The notes beneath the pieces are model-generated. The model saw only the letters and a list, made by a program, of their open reading frames with translations, was not told the origin of the DNA and made no database searches. A stretch of DNA of 64,000 bases from Zychaea mexicana (lineage: Eukaryota; Mucoromycota; Mucoromycetes; Mucorales; Lichtheimiaceae), in NCBI RefSeq assembly GCF_025766255.1, contig NW_026516690.1, positions 310,001 to 374,000 of the forward strand. Reading direction: 5' to 3'. Position numbers and translations under genes: made by a program. Below are positions 62,385 to 64,000 of this stretch, in pieces. The stretch's first letter is position 1, and the number at the start of each line of letters is the position of its first letter.

Positions 62385-62648
62385 TTGAGAAAGAAGTTGG
62401 GAGTTGTAATACTTGGGGCAAATAAGAGAAAAAGAATGGAGACACCTTTATATATATAAACGGGACAGTGTGAGTGAATGTGAGTGAGAGCGAGAGAGAA
62501 AGAGATGTGTTATAATAAGGTGCACCCCACCATAGGAAAAGCGCGTGGATTTTGTGAAACGTTACAATGCAATAGTTCTTTTGGACTATATTTTTGAATA
62601 TCAATTCTTCGTTTGCTTTCTGCTAAATAACCTCCAAGTCCTAGTTCC
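62385..62648. other. Intergenic region between U1-70K and IML2
   Basis: 264 bases between two same-strand genes; holds the 3' region of U1-70K and the promoter of IML2. Contains a GA-rich stretch near 62490. Confidence 0.4.
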
Positions 62649-63982
62649 TTAGTAGCGGTCTCGACGGCCCCCCATTCTGTCTCTCGATCTGTCTCTACCA
62701 CGACCACCATATCGATCTCTGTAGCCTCGAGGGCTTCGGCTCCGGGATCGCATGCGTGGCCTCCGTCGATCTTCAAAGTCTCTTCTTCCACCGCCACCGC
62801 CACCTCCATAGCCACGGTTGTTTCCGCCATAGCCTCCGCCGCCGCCGCCATGGCCACGATCATGTCGTCCTCCATAGCCTCGGCTGCTGTCCCGGCGACC
62901 GCTATCGTTGAAACCTCCAAATCGATCGTAGCCGCCTGATGATGATCCGGCTGGTGCTGCGGCTGGTGCTGCTTGCTGCGGTGGTCCATTGCGCGCATTA
63001 CCTAATCCGCCACCAAGGCGACGCGGCTTCCATCCCTTGACAGTTCGGCCTCGTTCTACGTCTACTGCTAACCGACGACCCATCAACTTTAAGCCATCTG
63101 AATCCTTATATGCCGCTTTTTAACAATCGACCTGTGAGTAATTCTTTTCTTTGCTTGTTCTTTCAATTACCACTGTAGATAGATGCATGAAAATTTACCT
63201 CGCATGTCTTTTTCTCGTTCGTATTCAATAAACGCGTAACCACGAGGCTTTCCTTCTAGTGTTCTTACCAAGCGTAGCTAATGACATGAAATGTATTAGT
63301 TGATATGTCATGCAATGTATACATGACGGTTTTTACTTAAAAAAGAAAAAGACATGTTCCTACGTTTTTGATGGGACCGTATTGTTCGAACTCGCGCATC
63401 AAATCACTCTCTTGCAGCTCGTAACTTAGTCGCGCCACAAAAAGCGTGTTGAACGGATTGCCCTGAATCTTTTCGTCTTTTTCTGGATCGTCTATAAATT
63501 AAACAACAATTCCGTTAGTTTCTTTCTGTTCACGTACGTAATCGATACCAAAAGTGTCGCGATCGTTGTTATTTCTTTTATAACGTTAAAAATCTAAAAG
63601 ACGGATGCGTACATTCGGCGATTCCTTTTTCCAATGCTTCATCCGCAACTTTTTTCTTTGCTTCCATCTATAATATATACAAAATATCAAAAAGAGCGAG
63701 AACGAATTAGCATAAAAAACTATTTTCCTTTGTTTTTCTTTCTGGTAGAAGATGTTAAAATATTTGCATGCGATAATCTACCCGTTCTTTGCGTTTTTGT
63801 TCAATGGATTTCCAAGGGACGTAATCTTGGTCGTAGGTTTTCAACTGGGGTACAAGCTCTGCAATGCCGGTAATGCGAGCGCCTACGCGTTCACCTGGAT
63901 CCTTGTCCAAAGGTGGAGCATATGGTAAAGGTGGCCGTGGCGCAAAAAGCTTCAACAGATTCGGCGGTAGCTTGTCTGTCAT
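62649..63982 (-). CDS. SNP1: U1 small nuclear ribonucleoprotein 70 kDa (U1-70K / Snp1)
   Basis: Core U1 snRNP protein that binds stem-loop I of U1 snRNA and helps 5' splice-site selection. Five exons (63982-63782,  63667-63613, 63491-63364, 63277-63199, 63115-62649) give 309 residues. The N-terminus [21 protein letters not shown] is the typical Sm-core-contacting segment. The RRM (about residues 105-185) has RNP2 [19 protein letters not shown] and RNP1 [32 protein letters not shown] follows, the family signature. The C-terminus is Gly/Arg/Tyr-rich and ends with RS/RD dipeptides. The acceptor of the last intron (after AAAAAG) is weak, but the phase and conserved sequence support it. The stop TAA is at 62649-62651. 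Confidence 0.95.
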
Positions 63983-64000
63983 TTATGTGTTAATATTTTT

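Overview
This is a stretch of nuclear DNA from a filamentous fungus, most likely an early-diverging one in Mucoromycota (Mucorales-like). The genes are interrupted by many short GT-AG introns, mostly about 50-110 nt. The proteins are typical eukaryotic and fungal housekeeping families, with Asn/Gln/Ser-rich low-complexity tracts. There is no operon structure. All coding models were built by hand, by joining reading frames across GT/AG sites and checking that the phase closes. The sums of exon lengths are multiples of three in every model given as complete.

Layout from left to right. An SDR oxidoreductase (+) at 1.0-2.4 kb. A kelch-repeat membrane protein (-) at 3.1-5.7 kb. Ribosome-biogenesis factor NOC2 (+) at 6.75-9.4 kb. 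Meiotic MutS homologue MSH5 (-, 25 exons) at 9.6-14.5 kb, divergent from SEC18/NSF (+) at 14.7-18.0 kb. Then two paralogous F-box/leucine-rich-repeat genes (-) at 18.3-20.3 and 28.3-30.4 kb. Between them sits a 1348-residue transposase-like gene (-) at 22.1-26.5 kb. A fungal protein of unknown function (-) at 30.8-32.4 kb is followed by a mostly empty 2.6-kb stretch. Next come a BAHD-type acyltransferase (+) at 35.4-36.8 kb, a YdcZ-type DMT membrane protein (+) at 37.2-38.5 kb, a CX2C-X18-CX2C GATA factor (-) at 38.8-40.8 kb and 3 kb without a recognisable gene. A block rich in vacuole-related genes follows: a STIMATE/YPL162C-type vacuolar membrane protein (+), a VNX1-like cation/H+ exchanger (-), a FUSC/Bre4-like transporter (-) and the V-ATPase assembly factor VMA22/CCDC115 (+), spanning 43.9-56.1 kb. 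The right end carries a small STF2-like gene (-), the TTC39-family gene IML2 (-, with an 8-nt exon) and U1-70K (-).

The most unusual item is the gene at 22.1-26.5 kb. It reads as an intact six-exon frame with a zinc-ribbon N-terminus and a candidate DDE transposase triad (D296, D366, E937). A complete DEDDy 3'-5' exonuclease domain (D441, E443, D501, Y573, D577) is inserted between the second and third acidic residues. Upstream of its putative TATA box are three ACTTTATT motifs exactly 42 bp apart. The rest is ordinary single-copy fungal biology: vesicle fusion (SEC18), 60S export (NOC2), meiotic crossing-over (MSH5), splicing (U1-70K) and vacuolar ion and pH control.
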